Of a stretch of 64,000 nucleotides of DNA, positions 1-12,466 are shown piece after piece. A program made the translations under genes and the position numbers. The stretch comes from Biscogniauxia marginata (Eukaryota; Ascomycota; Sordariomycetes; Xylariales; Xylariaceae), in NCBI GenBank assembly GCA_022695795.1, contig MU404058.1:744001-808000 (forward strand), read 5' to 3'. The notes under the pieces were generated by a model. It made no database searches. It was not told where the DNA came from and saw nothing but the letters and a program-made list of their open reading frames with translations. The stretch's first letter is position 1, and each line of letters begins with the position of its first letter.

Positions 1-2013
1 GAACCTTTGGTGTGGGTAGCTGTATTGAGGATGGTTGTCTGCCCCCCTAAACATCATGCTCATCGGTCCTTAAACAACTCGAGGAGAATGGCTCAGACTC
101 CCACACCGACGACACGTGAGATGGGTAGCAGCTTGCATATTTTATGCCATGAACCGATCAGTCCTCAAGCAGTTCACCACGAAAGTGAAAAAAAAAAAGT
201 GAAGTTATCTCGCCGATGTAGTAACCTGCAAATTTGACTTCGACGTCGCCACATACGCGAGCAAAATGCCAGCGACTCTGCGTACCGAACCAATTAGGAC
301 ATCTAGGTAACGTAGCACAACTTCACGTCGTATTAGAGATTTCGTCATTTTCTGCAACGTCCCCGAGCGGACAATGCAACCACCAGCCAATATGCGTGAT
401 TCATGCTACGATGGGCTAACTTGATGGAATTAATCACAAATCTCCGAAGCTACAGATAGTATTTTAGCGACGTCTAACGCGTCTAGATGTGCAAAATGAT
501 AACGACGTGGTACAGAAATCTCTTCACTCTGGGGAAAACGAACATGGGGATTTAGATGGTGCATAGGTAGCAATCTGAATCTTTTATGAAATCCCCAAAA
601 GACTTGCTCCGTAAACTCACGACCCCGAGAATGGATAAGAGGAAAAATCTCAGTTCTTTAATAGGAGTCACACTGATTTCATTTGTCGCCCTCTAAATGA
701 TGGGGTATAAATTTCGTAGCTGTCTAGGGGGAGAGTAAAGCCTTGGTTAGAAATGACTAGAGTATAATAGGGGAACCCAAATGATGGTATACGTGCTTCA
801 CAATGCCCAACGGTTTATCTGTTTGAGTGTAGGTAACATTCGAATTGTTGTCCAGGGGATATTGCACAATACCAACGCGTGATTATAATCGTACTGCTTG
901 ACAAAACATAGAGCCGGTCTCCCGATCAAGCAGGAACACATACTGGTGCTACTACCTTAGACATATATTGGGTATCGATAGTCAAGCAGTTGGGCGGCAC
1001 TACTGAGGTATTATCTAGCCAATTAGCTGGTGTCAACTAAAGCACCTCCCGTTGCAACTCTTAGGTAGACTTGTTTTCGACTGCATACGACCATCCCGGG
1101 GTTGGCAATGAATACTACAAACTCCACTCAATGTTTCGAGTAGACGATGGGAAACCAATAGCCTCCTTGCTTTGTCCTCGCACACCCGCTTCTGTGAGAC
1201 TAATCAAGCATCTAGCCTGGGTCCAAGATGGGAAAGTATCACTAGCAAAACACACCTATAGGCTGGCATTCCAGAAACATCATTTCAGGTTTTCCGGCTA
1301 CTCGGCATCTCGAAGTTGTTTATCGGTACTTGACATATGTATGTATTATAGCAGCCCTTGATTCAACTGGCTCCGCAAGACTATAGTCTCCAAGGCACCA
1401 CTGGATACTAGAAAGGGAAGAAAGGGGTAAGAAGAACTTGGTGCCAAGGCATGAGCTGGTGAAAGGTTATTTGGACATCGATTTTGATTATACTTAGAGC
1501 CAAACGGCATCTTATAAGTACGTATTGTCCGAGACCCGTTTTGATATCTTCATCGCAAAACGCCATTTGCCAGCCTAGCCTAATGACCGAACGAACATGT
1601 GGCATGCTCTGTGACCACTTACTAGATATGCCAACAGAAGCAACGCTGAACGCCTTTCAAGTTCAGCATAGTGGAGAATGCGTAAGGCTTTTGGGCTGAA
1701 AATATATAGAACCTTAAGAGCATTCCAAAAACCACCATCTTCCCATCGGTTTTACTCTCACTTTGGCGAAGGCGAACATCCCTCGTCTTCTGATAGTTTC
1801 ATATCTACCTATCTATACAGCAAATAGATCATATCTGTAAAATGCATATTAGGTGTATAGGAATTTTGGTGTCCGTGCACGTGGCTGCTTATCGCGCTCA
1901 AGGGGGCCAACGACCTCGGGATTCTGCGAGTCCGCGGGTGACTAAATTCCCAAATCTTTTCTCACCAATAACCCGGTCCGTAATTGGTATTTTATTTTGT
2001 TTAGCTAGTAAAG
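1..2013. other. Intergenic, no supported gene
   Basis: I see no ORF here with a recognisable domain or a convincing exon structure. The longest open stretch (about 96 codons near 1.07-1.36 kb) has no ATG at its 5' end and resembles no family I know. The last 100 bases before 2014 are the likely promoter and leader of the methyltransferase gene. Confidence 0.6.
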
Positions 2014-3668
2014 ATGTCTGATCCGACATTCAACGCGAAATCCGCATCATTTTTGGACTGGTTCAAATCTTGGCCAGGCGCAACGTTTCATCCCGACATC
2101 AGGATTCAAGACCTTCGCAGTCGAGGCGCCGGGAGAGGAATTGGTGCGCCATTTGCACGAATTGAATGGAGTTGATGAACAACTGATTTTTGCTAACGAA
2201 TGGAACAGTTGCCGTAGCTGATATACCAGAAGATACTGTGCTTTTCCAAATCCCCAGAGCGGCAATTATCAGCACGGAGACTTCTGATCTCGCGAAGAGA
2301 ATACTGCAGTTATTCGCGACGACGGGGTTGGAGGATGACGACAATGAAGCGGACGAGGACGGCAGCGAGACTAGCGGGCCCCCCGATAACTGGGTCTCAC
2401 TTATTCTCGTCATGATTTACGAGTATTTACAGGGAGACAGGTCCCGCTGGAAGCCGTATTTTGACGTACTGCCTAACGAGTTTGAGACGCTGATGTGGTG
2501 GTCAGATCAGGAGCTGGATCAACTGCAAGCTAGTTCAATCGTCGCCAAGATCGGTAAAGAAGAAGCTGATGGCATGTTTCGAACTAAAGTCCTACCCGTG
2601 ATCGAGGAAAATGCTAGCATATTTTACCCGGAAGGATGCGAACAGCTCAGCGTAGACCAGCTGATGCAGTTAGCTCATCGCATGGGTAGTACTATCATGG
2701 CCTATGCTTTCGATCTCGAGAACGAGGACGACGAGGAGGTAGATCTCGAAAATGAGGACGAGTGGATGGAAGATAGAGAAGGGAAAACTCTAATGGGGAT
2801 GGTGCCGATGGCCGATATCCTTAATGCCGATGCCGAATTTAATGTGAGTTGGTGTCTCAATTGGAGAAAAAGACGTAGGTATGGGCGCGGGAGACTTTGC
2901 TGACGCTCAGTAGGCACATGTCAACCATGGAGAAGAGAGCCTCACCGTTACGTCTCTGAGAACAATTGCGGCTGGCCAGGAAATTCTCAACTATTACGGA
3001 CCTTTGGGTAACGGGGAGCTGCTTCGACGGTACGGCTATGTGACAGACTGCCATGCTCGATATGATGTCGTAGAGCTGTCTTGGAATTTGATACTTTCGG
3101 TTCTCAGGGAGTCACTCAAGTTAAGTGAAACAATCTGGGGCAAAGCGGTAAGTGCCGAACTCACAAGATCCCGCGTTTGATTCCCTAGACGTACATGACT
3201 GACCAGTCACAGCTTAACAAACTCGACCCAGAAGAGGTTGAGGATGCCTTCGTAGTAGACCGGGATCTAGGGGAGCCAGATTCGCGGGGCGAAGCTCACG
3301 GCACCCCAAGAATTAAACGCCTGCCAGAAGATCTTCGTGAACAATTCAACACATTCGCGAAGGCCATTCGAAAGTTCAGTCCTGAAACAATTCCTAATAA
3401 GCATAACCGAGATGAGATTTTCTTGTCAGTTATACGCAAGGCACTTGAACTAAGACTTGCCGAGTATCAGACAAGCGCCGCAGATGATATGAACCTGCTG
3501 CGAGGCCAAGAGATCTCAGGCCGTTATAAGAAGGCTGTCGTAGTTCGATGCGGCGAGAAACTACTGCTGCAAGAAGCCATTGACCTTGCCAACCAAACAA
3601 TCAACCAGATGGGGTCGGCAAATGACGGAGAACATGGGCCTTCTGCCCAAAGACAGAGGACTAAATGA
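2014..3668 (+). CDS. RKM4: SET-domain protein lysine methyltransferase, SETD6/Rkm4 type
   Basis: Four exons (2014-2143, 2209-2843, 2914-3147, 3189-3668) join in frame to 492 codons, close to the roughly 490 residues of yeast Rkm4, which methylates a lysine of a 60S ribosomal protein. The first intron has a textbook TGCTAAC branch site. The split SET domain starts at GRGI near residue 42. It has an acidic insertion, then the DILNAD motif (246-251), which occupies the place of the SET Asn-His motif, and ends with the tyrosine motif NYYG (281-284) followed by LRRYGY. After it comes a helical C-terminal region of the Rubisco-methyltransferase substrate-binding type. The Rkm4/SETD6 subgroup is inferred from length and the DILNAD motif; the substrate is not visible. 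The start is the first ATG of exon 1, in frame with GRGI. Confidence 0.88.
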
Positions 3669-4590
3669 AGTTAAAGCTATTTCCCATGGGAGCGCGACGC
3701 AATCCGACGGCACTTGGTGTCTGTCTGACTTTGCGATAAAGGGGAGGGGGGGTGATTTAGCCACGCCTGACAGCATCCCAGTCGCCTAGCCCCGACAACG
3801 TGGTTTGGCTGCAACCTTTAGCTATCAGCCAGCCTGCCTAACTTAAGCAGGGGAATCCTGCATTGTCAGCAGTTTTACCAACCGAACGACTCGTTTTCGC
3901 CGATCTCACCACTTCTTTTTCCAACAACCATCCCGTCCCCTTGCATGATTTCCTTTCTGATAATGCACAAGCGCCCAAAATGGTTGGTTAGCCTGCGATG
4001 GGCAGTGCTTACGAGAGAGTGCCGGGATTTAAATTTAGACATCGCGGCAGTCGAAATAAAGATTACTGGCCCAATCTGGAAATGTTGGCTCTTCAGCCTT
4101 CCTAGGACATGTGGAAAGGATATGCGATTCCCAATTCATGTTCCTTCAGCTTTCACTAGGGAGCATGAGGTCTCGACAGCTCTGCTAGCAACCTGCCTTC
4201 GTAAACCCTACTTGTGTGCGATTCAGTCTAGGGTTGCCGCTAATACTGAATTACGGCCTGTCGACTGGCTTGAACTTATTGACATCCGATAAAGTTACTC
4301 CTCGGATTGGCGTGTCCTCTGTCGAGTCCCACCTGGCTACAAGAATAGCGGTATTGATGCCGCGTTCTACAAATAGTACCTAAAGGACTTAGCATAGGAT
4401 CTCCTGGTATGATACAACATTTTATCTGTGGATTGGTTGGAGTAGCGAACTGGTCGTTCAAGCTGACACGACATCATCACACAGCCCGCGACCACTGCAA
4501 CAAGCCACCATCACCGACATATGGTAGCTCTAGCAGCGGACTTATTGGTTCTAGACTGAAGAAATAGGAATTCCCGAACCTATATCAGCG
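3669..4590. other. Intergenic, no supported gene
   Basis: This holds the 3' flank of the methyltransferase and the promoter of the RING gene. An open stretch of 115 codons at 3945-4292 has no recognisable domain and no splice or promoter support. Confidence 0.55.
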
Positions 4591-5347
4591 ATGGAATACC
4601 CCTGGGACATCGTCACCATCACCTGCTTCGTCACTCTTGGAGTTGTCGCTCTTCTCATATTGTAAAAACTCCGATGCACGCGTCCAGCATGATGAAGCGA
4701 CTGACCCGGCCACATAGGCTCTTCAAGTTTGGATTATTCTCAAACTATGGCTTATTTTCGAAAAAGGAAAAGATCATACCAAAAGATGGGCTACCCAGAT
4801 CAGTCCAGAATGCTCTAACACGGCTGGAGGGGGTAACGGAAAAGAAGACTAAGCGGGACTCTCAGATCGAGCCAGCAGATGCTGAGTGGTGAGACACTCT
4901 CATTGACAGCCAACTATCACGTATCTACGCTAAAAGGCATGTAGCCCTATCTGCCTTGGGTGTCTGTTTGCAAACGAACGACAGACATCGAAGCAAACGG
5001 AGAACGAGATAGATCTCGAATCCGGCAGAGGCATATCGAGGACGGCAACAACGGCGAGCAACACGACGTGTACGACGACGACAGCAGGTGATGAAAAACG
5101 GCAATCAATGCAACCAATCAACGATGGTGTCTTGAAGATGAAACGATGCAGGCACACGTTCCACTCGAGATGTCTGGCTACCTGGTTCTTGAACAAGAAA
5201 TACGACTGCCCGGTATGCAGAACCCCGTACTATCAGCCGATGCCAGAAGAGCCGTCGGACGAGGACGGTGCGTACAGATACCGGCGCGAACAAGACGAAT
5301 ATTTTTACCGAAACCAACTTGGCTATTCACTGATGCCGTTCTTTTGA
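4591..5347 (+). CDS. Membrane-anchored RING-H2 finger protein, probable E3 ubiquitin ligase
   Basis: Three exons (4591-4661, 4718-4888, 4945-5347) give 214 residues. The 24-residue first exon is almost all a hydrophobic segment (residues 5-24), so the protein is probably a type III or signal-anchored membrane protein with the RING in the cytosol. The second splice creates the first zinc ligand: TG plus C gives Cys81. The RING-H2 ligands are C81, C84, C149, H151, H154, C157, C169 and C172. The CPIC, CRHTFH and CPVC signatures are plain. The 64 residues between C84 and C149 are longer than usual and rich in Thr and charged residues. The tail is acidic and Tyr-rich. Known RING-H2 proteins of this plan recruit an E2 enzyme at endomembranes; the substrate is unknown. 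Confidence 0.82.
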
Positions 5348-6489
5348 TGGACGCGTGTAGCCTTGGGGCACGGCACACAAGACGGCCAGACGGCCCCCTG
5401 CAGAGCGCCGGCCGTATTAAGGTGTCTTGTCATTTGGGGGCTGATGGAGTGCTCATTTAATTTTGGGCTTCCCTTCGAATGGACTGAGAGATATATATTA
5501 TTCAGTATGTCAGGTTGGGGTTGCTACCCTGCGTTTGTTCGTATATGCGTTCGTATAGGTATAGGTAAATTTCAGAAGTAGTACATGTAAGGGAGGGGCT
5601 TGGAGGGGGGAGGGGGGAGGGGGCGGTTTAGGTACCTCAGGTAGCTGTTGTTAGTCTGGTGATGGGGAGTTCTGATAGCGTCTGCCAAGGGCTGTCAAGC
5701 TTTTAGTCGGTGCTTGCAGGTGGTCATAGCTCCGATCCGATCGCCTGACCGCCCGGCACAAATGCCACAGATCATCTCGATCGGGGAAGAATGATTTCAT
5801 CGATTTGTTTGAAACGGAATGACCTCACCTTTGATCTGCTTCCCGCATCTGCATCTGAGGATAAAGTTGCGATCGAGCTCGGCCTAGAACGCCAGAAGAT
5901 CGCCCGGGTCACAGACAATAACAAACTGACTGCCCGATTAAATTACCTGCTACCTGCCAGCCTGCTAATTTCATAGCACAGCGGAAAAGTCTGAGCCGAT
6001 CCACAGAGCAAGCGCACACACTCAGACACACACGCAGACACACACGCGAGGAGCAAAACGTCCCAGCCATGACGCGCTCTCTGTCATTGTCCACCTAAGA
6101 TGAAGCTTCTAGGTTAGGCTAGGCTTTTGAGCAAAGAATCTTGCCTACATGTAGGGTTGTATGCTCAGATCAGGACGTAAACATGTACCCGTGTAGAGAC
6201 TGGCCCGACCTGCAATAACCCTCGTCTCATCCCATCCAGTACCTTGTGTATCTCTCGCCAACCGAACTCACTCACCAGCCCGCGTCTCGTAATACTGGAT
6301 AATAACGTTGGCAGGCGTTGTCTCTCCGTTTGCCTTCGCCACCACACACACCCCCTTCGGATGCGTGTGCCCTTCCACTATCTGATTCGTCCATGTGAAG
6401 CTCAGTCCGGACGGCTTCCCGGTCTCTTTTCTCCGGCCATATCTTGCTATATACTTCACCGGACCTTCGCTTTTTGCACCGTCCTCGCC
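5348..6489. other. Intergenic: 3' flank of RING gene and UVE1 promoter
   Basis: No gene is supported. It contains a G-rich tract (5591-5626), a CA-rich stretch near 6010-6045 (CACACAC and CAGACACAC units), and the CT-rich leader of the UVE1 gene just before 6490. Confidence 0.55.
5591..5626 (+). repeat. G-rich tract with G-quadruplex potential
   Basis: Six runs of three or more G separated by one to four bases lie on the plus strand, ending in GGGGGCGG. This fits the usual four-run G-quadruplex pattern. It lies about 250 bases past the RING gene stop and 860 bases before the UVE1 start, so it could be in a 3' UTR or a distal promoter. Confidence 0.6.
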
Positions 6490-8487
6490 ATGGCCCCCAA
6501 ACGCAAGGCAAACATGGCACTTATGCACCAGGCTATCCCACATGAGGAGCACTCCACTCCAAGTCGACCAAGTGTCGCACCGAGAAGGTCTGGCCGCATC
6601 GTAGAGAGGGCAGGTCTAGGGTTACGGCCCGGGGCCGACGAGGCAGATGCGGAGGACTCGCAGTCGGCCATAGGCAAGTCAAGAGTGAAACAGGAAAAGA
6701 AGGATGGCAAAGAGGGAGTCGACGTGGTCATCACTGGCCTTCAAGAGATGGAGGACAATCTGCGCATCGCCGTGAAACGACAAAAGTTGGCGGTCGACCA
6801 GAGCACCATACTAGGCTCCCGGGAGTTTCGTGAAGAAGACGCCGCCTTCCTGCCGAGACCGACTAAGGCTTTGCTAGATGTCTTGCCCCCGAGAACGGAG
6901 AAGGCCCTCAAGAAGCCCTCCACCTCGGGTAGCGATCGGACTATTACCAGCGTAGCAAACCAGGGGTGCCAAGAGAACGGCGATGACGGTGACTACGTCC
7001 CGGAGGAAGATGTGAACGCAATAAAGCAGGGCGGCGCGAGACCGCCACCCGTCAACAGCGACTACCTGCCGTTGCCCTGGAAAGGAAGATTAGGCTATGT
7101 GAATATCCCTCACGGCCAAGCTTGCATGGCGCACGGGAAGAACGTACATCATTCTGACATAGGAGCAGGCTTGTCTCAACACATACCTACGGCTGTCCAG
7201 CCCGCCGGTATTCAGCTCCCGCACTTGCAGGATATCCTCAATCATCGAGCATCGCTACCCGCTCCGGGATCCTTCTCAGCCGGAACATCCTACTAAGAAC
7301 CGCCCCGATAAGGCTAAACCCCCTGACGTGGCAAGAGGCCAAAAGTGGGTTGAAAGCCTAGGTCTTGCCAATGCCCGCGACATTGTAAAGATGATTCGGT
7401 GGAACGATAAGTATGGGATTAAATTCATGCGTCTCAGCTCGGAAATGTTCCCCTTTGCGAGCCACGAAGAGTACGGCTACAAACTAGCGCCGTTCGCCTC
7501 GGAGGTTTTGGCAGATGCCGGGAAGGTCGCAGGTGAACTCGGCCACCGTCTCACTACGCACCCTGGACAGGTAAGATAGGCAGAAACCAAGTGCTTTACC
7601 CATGCTAACACGTAAGTTAGTTCACGCAGCTAGGGTCTCCGAGACCAGAAGTGGTGAAAAATGCAAGCCGAGACTTGGAATATCACGATGAGATGCTCAC
7701 GCTTCTTCGCCTCCCGGAGCAACAGAACAGGGACGCCGTCATGATCCTCCACATGGGTGGCGTATTCGGAGACAAGGCTGCTACTCTAGATCGATTTAGA
7801 GAAAACTACGGAAAGCTGTCGGATAGCATCAAGGCCCGGCTAGTCTTGGAAAATGACGACGTCTCCTGGACGGTGCACGACCTCCTCCCGATATGCGAAG
7901 AGCTCAACATCCCGCTCGTGCTGGATTTCCACCATCACAACATCATGTTCGACTCTGACGAGGTTCGCGAAGGTACCAAGGACGTCATGAAGCTCTTTCC
8001 GCGAATCAAGGCGACCTGGGATCGCAAGGGGATCACTCAGAAGATGCATTATAGCGAGCAGTGTTCCGAGGCGGTGACTCCTCGACAGCGACGGAAACAT
8101 CGTCCCCGAGTTCTGACGCTCCCCCCATGCCCAAATGACATGGATCTCATGATCGAGGCCAAAGACAAGGAACAATCCGTGTTTGATCTGATGCGAACTT
8201 TCAAGCTGCCCGGATGGAATACCTTCAATGACGTCACCCCTTACGAACGGGAGGATGAGAATCGGCCGGCGCCGAAGAAGCCAAAGAAGAAGTCACGCAA
8301 GAAGAGAGGCGCCGAAGACGACGAGGAATCCCAGCCACCAATTGATATTCCGGAGGCTGATTTGGGCATGGGCGGCCCTGAAAATCGGGTCTACTGGCCC
8401 GTTGGCATGGAAGAATGGCTTCGTCCAAAGAAGAGAGAAGTCAAGAAAAAGAGCAAAGCTGGTGAAGCAAACAGCGAGGATGCGTAG
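6490..8487 (+). CDS. uve1: UV damage endonuclease UVDE (Uve1/MUS-18)
   Basis: Three exons (6490-7098, 7169-7570, 7621-8487) give 625 residues, close to the fungal family. UVDE nicks DNA directly 5' of cyclobutane dimers, 6-4 photoproducts and other lesions and starts an alternative excision repair in nucleus and mitochondria. The TIM-barrel domain starts at PLPWKGRLGY (about 194-203). Metal-binding positions known for the family are visible: H334 in THPGQ, H381 in LHMGG, E414 in LENDD, D439 and H441-443 in LDFHHH, H480 and E483 in HYSE, and E516 in MIEAKDKE. The N-terminal 190 residues are charged and poorly conserved, with a basic MAPKRK start. The C-terminus is Lys-rich, nuclear-signal-like. 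The start at 6490 has a strong context (GCCATGG); the frame is open further upstream but that stretch has no conserved sequence. Confidence 0.96.
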
Positions 8488-11400
8488 AGAAGATTGTATC
8501 TTTGCATCGGATTACGACCTGATGTGACGTTGTCTCTGTAATATTATATAGGACTTTTTCTTCGTGCGCGAGGCATTGTACACGTATGTATCATAGATAT
8601 CGAGATGGAGCTGCTCCGTTCGGGGCGCAAGGCTTGGAGTGTATTGACTCTAGGCTATGCAGAAAGCGGTAGGTATATTTATATCAATATACACAAATAG
8701 GTAGACTTGTAAAATGGAGGGCAAACCGGCGCGGCGCCTTTGTAGACCAATCAATACCATCGTCAGGTATAGCAAAAATCTATCCGGGCATCCGGGTTCA
8801 TATGGACGAGTGATGTAGTCTACATTAGGGGTTAGTTTGCATGTGCTAGTTGCCTTGTGCCCTCTTAAAATAATAGATCGTTTTTAAGATCCAGGGGGAT
8901 AAGTCAAATGTGGGGACGGGGGAGATATTTATACCCTAGCTAAGGATGGATAACATCGTGAGGTCGTCGTTATAGGTCTCAGCTGCCCGACGGCCAAGCT
9001 ACATCATTATGCATGGGAAGGATGGTATAATAAACATAAAGTACTGCGCAGAAAACCTCTCACTAGCACATAGCAGGAACATTACCCATATAATATCGTG
9101 TAGTAAGGGTCGTAAGATATGCACCTCTACTCAACACATACTACTATATTGGAACTGATCGGCGCACGTGTCTGCCGGACTGCGTAAGTCCTGTGATTAT
9201 ATTTTGAGCTGGCACTGCTTGTCCGTCATGCGCGAATTACCAACTACCATCACATCGGACGATCAACTGTGACACGGAGCCTACTGTAGTGAGTGTGCGT
9301 GAGTCCAGTAGGTGAAATGGCAGGCTATCGCGAATGGAGACACGTTGTCGGGCGCTTTTGGGGGCTCTGGCTGTGCATACTCTGCTGCGCGCGTTACTAA
9401 TGGGAGAGAGGGAGGAAATGCATAGATGGGGTGTAGTAGAGCAGGGAGGCAGGGAAGAGCCGGGTCAAGAGTTGGGGCTAGATGAGTCTACTAGATGGTA
9501 GGGAGTAAGTAACACTATAGATATGTAGTACGGACTACATAATAAGAGAATATCACTGGCGACTTAATCCTCTCAGCACAGACCTCAGCCTGTAATGGTC
9601 GTCCACGGCCGGGGTCCCCATGTTTCTGCACGTTCTTAACGTTCCCGATGTAACGACGGTGCCGTTGCTCTCTACCGTAGCGAAGTATTAGGGAGGCATC
9701 ACGGGTCCAAGTAGACGGCGGCTAAAACTGCCCTGGAGGCGAAGGATAGGAGGTGTAGCCTGACGATGATCCAGAATCAGCAGCGGCTATTGCTACACAA
9801 GACCGATTCGAAATGGCTTGATTGTGCTATGTAGATGATGATTGTTCGCGACAATCGAAAGGGGGTAAAGACGGATAGAAAGAACAAGAAACTTAGAAAA
9901 GAGGTAGAAGAGGTAAGAGAGTGAAAGGAAAGAAAAAGAAAAAGATTTGGTCGGGTATCCAATGATGTCAATAGGCTGCAAAGCTCGGGAATCATTGGGT
10001 CACTTCTCAGCTAAAGAACGACGAGGCGTCGGTGGGGAGGGTGGGGAGGTGGGGTAGCGTGTACTTGGGAAATTACCCAAACCAGGCGCAGATTAAGCAC
10101 ATGTGATAAGTACCCAAGACATGGATGGCGATGGAAGTCGGCGACGATCACCTCCATTTGATGGAAATCTCCAGATGCACGTATGCAAGAATGCTCTATG
10201 GGCCCCCCTTTTTGCCGCTACTCTACAGATGTACCTACACTAGACAGCTAAACCAGTACGCTAAATTCCCTTACGACGCACCGTCGACAGGCTTCTCTGT
10301 TAGTGCAAGTGGTACAAGCGCGGCGACGGCAATGAGGTGATGAATGAGTGATCATGTTGCGATCGGTGACGGCACGCACCGCGCTCTCTGCCCACTCACT
10401 TGCGCCTCTTCTTGCTGCAAGCTGCTTCAATGCCCGACCAGAGACGACGAGAACTAAAACTAGCTGCCTTAAATAGGTAGGTAGATGGGAGTAATACTGA
10501 GGCGATCATTCTCAACACTGTCGTCATCATCATCGATAGCATCATTTTACATTGTCAATGCCATTGTCGTAAGTGCGACTACCTAGCAACAAATGTAAGG
10601 GATATATATACCTCATGCCATTCATGTTAGTGACTAGGTACTTTTACCTACCTAGGAGGTTACATGTAAGTTAGGAGGTATGTTATGTAGGCATCGAGTT
10701 AGGTAGGTTCAGTAGGTACATTTAGGTATGTAGCGGGTAGGATGTAGCGAGTTGTTACCTATTAGTTGTATGTAGAGCGTCTAGGTTAGCCGAATCTTCT
10801 TGGTTACTATGTGTGTGTGTGTTGTAATCAGCTACTACAAGCACCTAAATACCTGACCAACTAACAACTAAAGACTTGCATTCATTTTCCTTTTCCTTTT
10901 CTCTTTTTTCCACCATTCTCCATTCTTTACATACCAACCATTTCTCATTCTTTCCCCCGCCCACCTCACGTACCTATCCCTGCAACCCCATAAGCTGATA
11001 GCAAGAGGTACGTACCTAGAAATTCTAACTGCGACCAGCAACAAGAAAAACGAGGCACTGTCTACGGTTTAGACCGTCCCGTATCTCTCATTTCGTACCA
11101 GACGTACACAAAACCCAAACCCCCCCTCGCAGCCAACCAAGCATAATCCGATCACTGCAAACTACCTACCTAGAAAGAACAAACAAAAAAGCACATTTAC
11201 CTATATTCGTCTCATCTCTTGTGTATTATCTATCACCTAACCTATATTTGATGCAGGAGAGACAGCAAGGATAATAGTAGCCGAACGTCAACCACCAGCG
11301 CCCGACCCGAGTAAAAAACCAACCACCCCCAGTTTTATTCTTGGTCTGCAGGGTCCACTCGGACATTCGACATCATTTCAATCCATCCCGCTTCTGCAGC

Positions 11401-11636
11401 CGGGGCATCCTTTTTCTAAGCTGTTCCATCATCCTTTGGACTTTCGCCAACCTTACTGTTGCTCGCAAGCAAGCCAAACCTGCCTACTTCCATGCCACGG
11501 GGGCTGATCGACCTAGAGAACAATACCTCGTCGATCATCCAGCCTTTTTAGCCATTGTTGCGCCATTCCCGCACTTGACCCCCACCAACCACATCACAGT
11601 ACCCGAACACCAACAACAACAAGTACAACCTTCACC
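8488..11636. other. Long intergenic region with the long leader of the next gene
   Basis: No coding gene is supported in 3.1 kb. It contains a second G-rich tract near 10031-10055 and dense TAGGTA/TACCTA motifs at 10630-10760. A pyrimidine-rich, ATG-poor stretch at 10880-11630 is probably the promoter and long 5' UTR of the phosphatase-inhibitor gene. Short minus-strand ORFs at 9777-9995 are low-complexity Ser/Leu/Phe translations of purine-rich DNA. Confidence 0.55.
10031..10055 (+). repeat. G-rich tract with G-quadruplex potential
   Basis: Four GGG or longer runs with short loops (GGGGAGGGTGGGGAGGTGGGG) lie on the plus strand, 1.6 kb before the phosphatase-inhibitor start. Confidence 0.5.
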
Positions 11637-12466
11637 ATGGCCACTGTCGAGATGAGCCCCAAGGTCATCCACAATCCCCCGGGACCGGAGACCAAGCGCC
11701 CGAGAGGTATGTCGCAATTTTGCCTGTCTAAGAAACATTTTCTTTTCATGTGCTAACGAAACCCTCCCCTTCTCGATCAGGCATCCTAAAGAACTCATAC
11801 CAGAAATCCCCTCCCGAGTCGCCTATCAAGGAGAAGGATCTGACCGAGAAGGAGCTCACCATCGTGAACACGCAAGCAAATGCCGGCCACCGCCGATCCT
11901 CTAGCACCGCTAGCCGCCCTGCCGGTTCCCGCCGCCAGTCATCCCGCACCCCCTCCCACAGCGGTGCCGAGGACGACCTGATCAACAACCAGCGCTTAAC
12001 CTGGGACGAGGCCAACCTCTACCTCACGGAACAGGAGCGCACCTCGACCATGAAGATCACCGAGCCCAAGACTCCGTATGCCAAACACTACGAGCCTTCC
12101 GAAGATGACGATGACGAGTTCCTCGATGGCGATAACTCGCCGGAGGAGATCCCGGGCCTCTCGCTCGGCGAGCCCGAGGAAGAGGTGCCGGAGGACGAAT
12201 TTGGGCCTAGCCGCAAGCAGAGCAAGGTCCATGTTAACGACGAGGACGCGACACCGCAACACGATGCCGAGAACGAGTTCATCGGCATGAGCGCCGAGGA
12301 TCGCGAGAAGCACCGCAAGTTCGAGCAGCTGCGGAAGAAGCACTACGAGATGAAGGACGTCGCCAAGTTCCTCGGTCACCCCGAGTCTCTCGAAGAGCTC
12401 GAGGAGGACGACGAGGTTCCCCCGGTGCCGATAGTTAACGGTGCTAAGGTTAAGGCTGGCGACTAG
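11637..12466 (+). CDS. GLC8: Protein phosphatase inhibitor 2 (IPP-2/Glc8)
   Basis: Two exons (11637-11706 and 11781-12466) give 251 residues. IPP-2 binds and modulates protein phosphatase 1 and, in yeast, activates Glc7 after phosphorylation. Three known IPP-2 blocks are present: RGILKNS at residues 23-29 (completed by the splice), KITEPKTPYAKHY at about 115-127 with the Thr-Pro that corresponds to the regulated phosphorylation site, and a helix EQLRKKHYEMKDV near 205-218. Between and after them the chain is acidic and probably disordered. The start sits in a good context (CACCATGG) right before exon 1. The intron has TGCTAAC near its 3' end. The 5' region is long and pyrimidine-rich, which suggests a long UTR. 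Confidence 0.95.

Noticed and set aside
3945..4292. 115-codon plus-strand ORF between the methyltransferase and RING genes
   Set aside because: No recognisable domain, no splice or promoter signal, and composition like the flanks.
11341..11655. Open frame in the 5' leader of GLC8 that overlaps its start
   Set aside because: It has no ATG; it opens at a TTG, so it is not a credible upstream ORF.
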